The notes beneath the pieces were generated by a model, which did not search any database, was not told where the DNA came from, and saw only the letters and a list, made by a program, of their open reading frames with translations. Positions 63,797-64,000 of a stretch of DNA of 64,000 nt are shown here, piece by piece. Origin of the DNA: Sulfuracidifex tepidarius (GTDB lineage Archaea; Thermoproteota; Thermoprotei_A; Sulfolobales; Sulfolobaceae). Location of the stretch: the NCBI RefSeq assembly GCF_008326425.1, contig NZ_AP018929.1:1440875-1504874 (forward strand), written 5' to 3'. How positions within the stretch are numbered: position 1 is the stretch's first letter; the number at the start of each line of letters is the position of its first letter. The position numbers and the translations under genes were made by a program.

Positions 63797-64000
63797 CTCA
63801 CGGCGGTTTTCCGTGGCGCAACGGGAAACCTTCTGAAATAGTGGACCTAAGCGTTAACCTCAACCCGTTAGGAGTTCCAGAAGCTGTGAAGGAACTTGTG
63901 GAGGAAGCTGTCAAGAAAGAAGTCTACAGATATTATCCTCAAATTGATTATTTATGCCTCAAAGAGAACATAGCTGAAATACTCGACGTAAATCCTTCCC
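63793..64000 (+). CDS. CobD-like L-threonine-phosphate decarboxylase (aminotransferase fold), partial
   Basis: The frame is cut by the window edge after 69 codons. The start MTHGGFPWRNG and DLSVNLNPLGVPEAV is the N-terminal signature of CobD/HisC-type class I/II aminotransferases, in which HGG and D-x-S-x-N-x-N-P are typical for CobD (aminopropanol phosphate for the cobalamin side chain). HisC proteins share this layout, so some doubt remains. It overlaps the upstream regulator by 4 bases. Confidence 0.7.
   Translation, partial: MTHGGFPWRNGKPSEIVDLSVNLNPLGVPEAVKELVEEAVKKEVYRYYPQIDYLCLKENIAEILDVNPS

Noticed and set aside
1-64000. CRISPR array or Cas genes
   Set aside because: No regularly spaced repeat of 24-37 bases and no Cas-like protein was seen.

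Overview
The window looks like chromosomal DNA of an acidothermophilic crenarchaeon of the order Sulfolobales, closest in gene content to Metallosphaera-like iron/sulfur oxidisers. The evidence is a remnant of an SSV-type (fusellovirus/plasmid) integrase at a tRNA gene, an ESCRT-III (CdvB-type) cell-division paralogue, a Fox-type terminal oxidase subunit next to a membrane polyferredoxin, a sedolisin-family acid protease, a tRNA-Glu with an intron outside the anticodon loop, and many genes whose start codon lies about 25-30 bases after a TATA box (leaderless mRNAs). The genus is an inference; no rRNA is present.

Layout. 1-6.2 kb: C-terminal part of a membrane-anchored sedolisin, a DUF47/PhoU-like protein, then citrate synthase, a DUF763 protein and a small acidic protein in one leftward cluster. 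6.2-7.4 kb: a gene-poor scar holding a dispersed repeat and an int(N) fossil reading into tRNA-Pro(TGG). 7.4-21.2 kb: zinc-ribbon protein, HtrA-like protease, a carbohydrate-type ABC transporter (divergent binding protein, ATPase, fused double permease), a cyclase, a Cys-rich mini-protein, an amino-acid permease, an orphan molybdenum hydroxylase large subunit, ArsB, an IS605-type MITE and a DMT transporter. 21.2-28.4 kb: a tightly overlapping cobalamin (anaerobic corrin ring) operon cbiXC-H-D-T-L-F-G-E that ends in a transglutaminase-like gene. 28.5-39.5 kb: MFS transporter, second copy of the dispersed repeat, UppP-like phosphatase, an operon with two intramembrane proteases (site-2 protease and rhomboid) plus AK6 and Mrp ATPases, a triple-HTH protein, TrpRS, and CdvB facing an Hsp20-like gene. 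39.5-49.9 kb: a C/D box sRNA, the FoxA/FoxG-like pair, GlcD, a divergent LeuRS paralogue, nucleoside hydrolase and a 52-aa AbrB protein. 50-64 kb: ADP-forming acyl-CoA synthetase, several hypothetical proteins, the NcsA/TtuA tRNA thiolase, a GT-C-like membrane protein, the second MITE copy, intron-bearing tRNA-Glu(CTC), rmlC/rmlD with a PaREP1/HEPN-like partner, and an HTH regulator translationally coupled to a CobD-like enzyme cut by the window edge.

Functional picture: central metabolism, corrinoid synthesis (two loci), aerobic respiration with a specialised oxidase, membrane proteolysis and cell-surface glycan precursors. The parts most worth a second look are the integrase scar, the two repeat families, the altered CbiC active site, the transglutaminase-like protein in the cobalamin operon and the twin intramembrane-protease operon. 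All calls come from reading the sequence; no database search was run.
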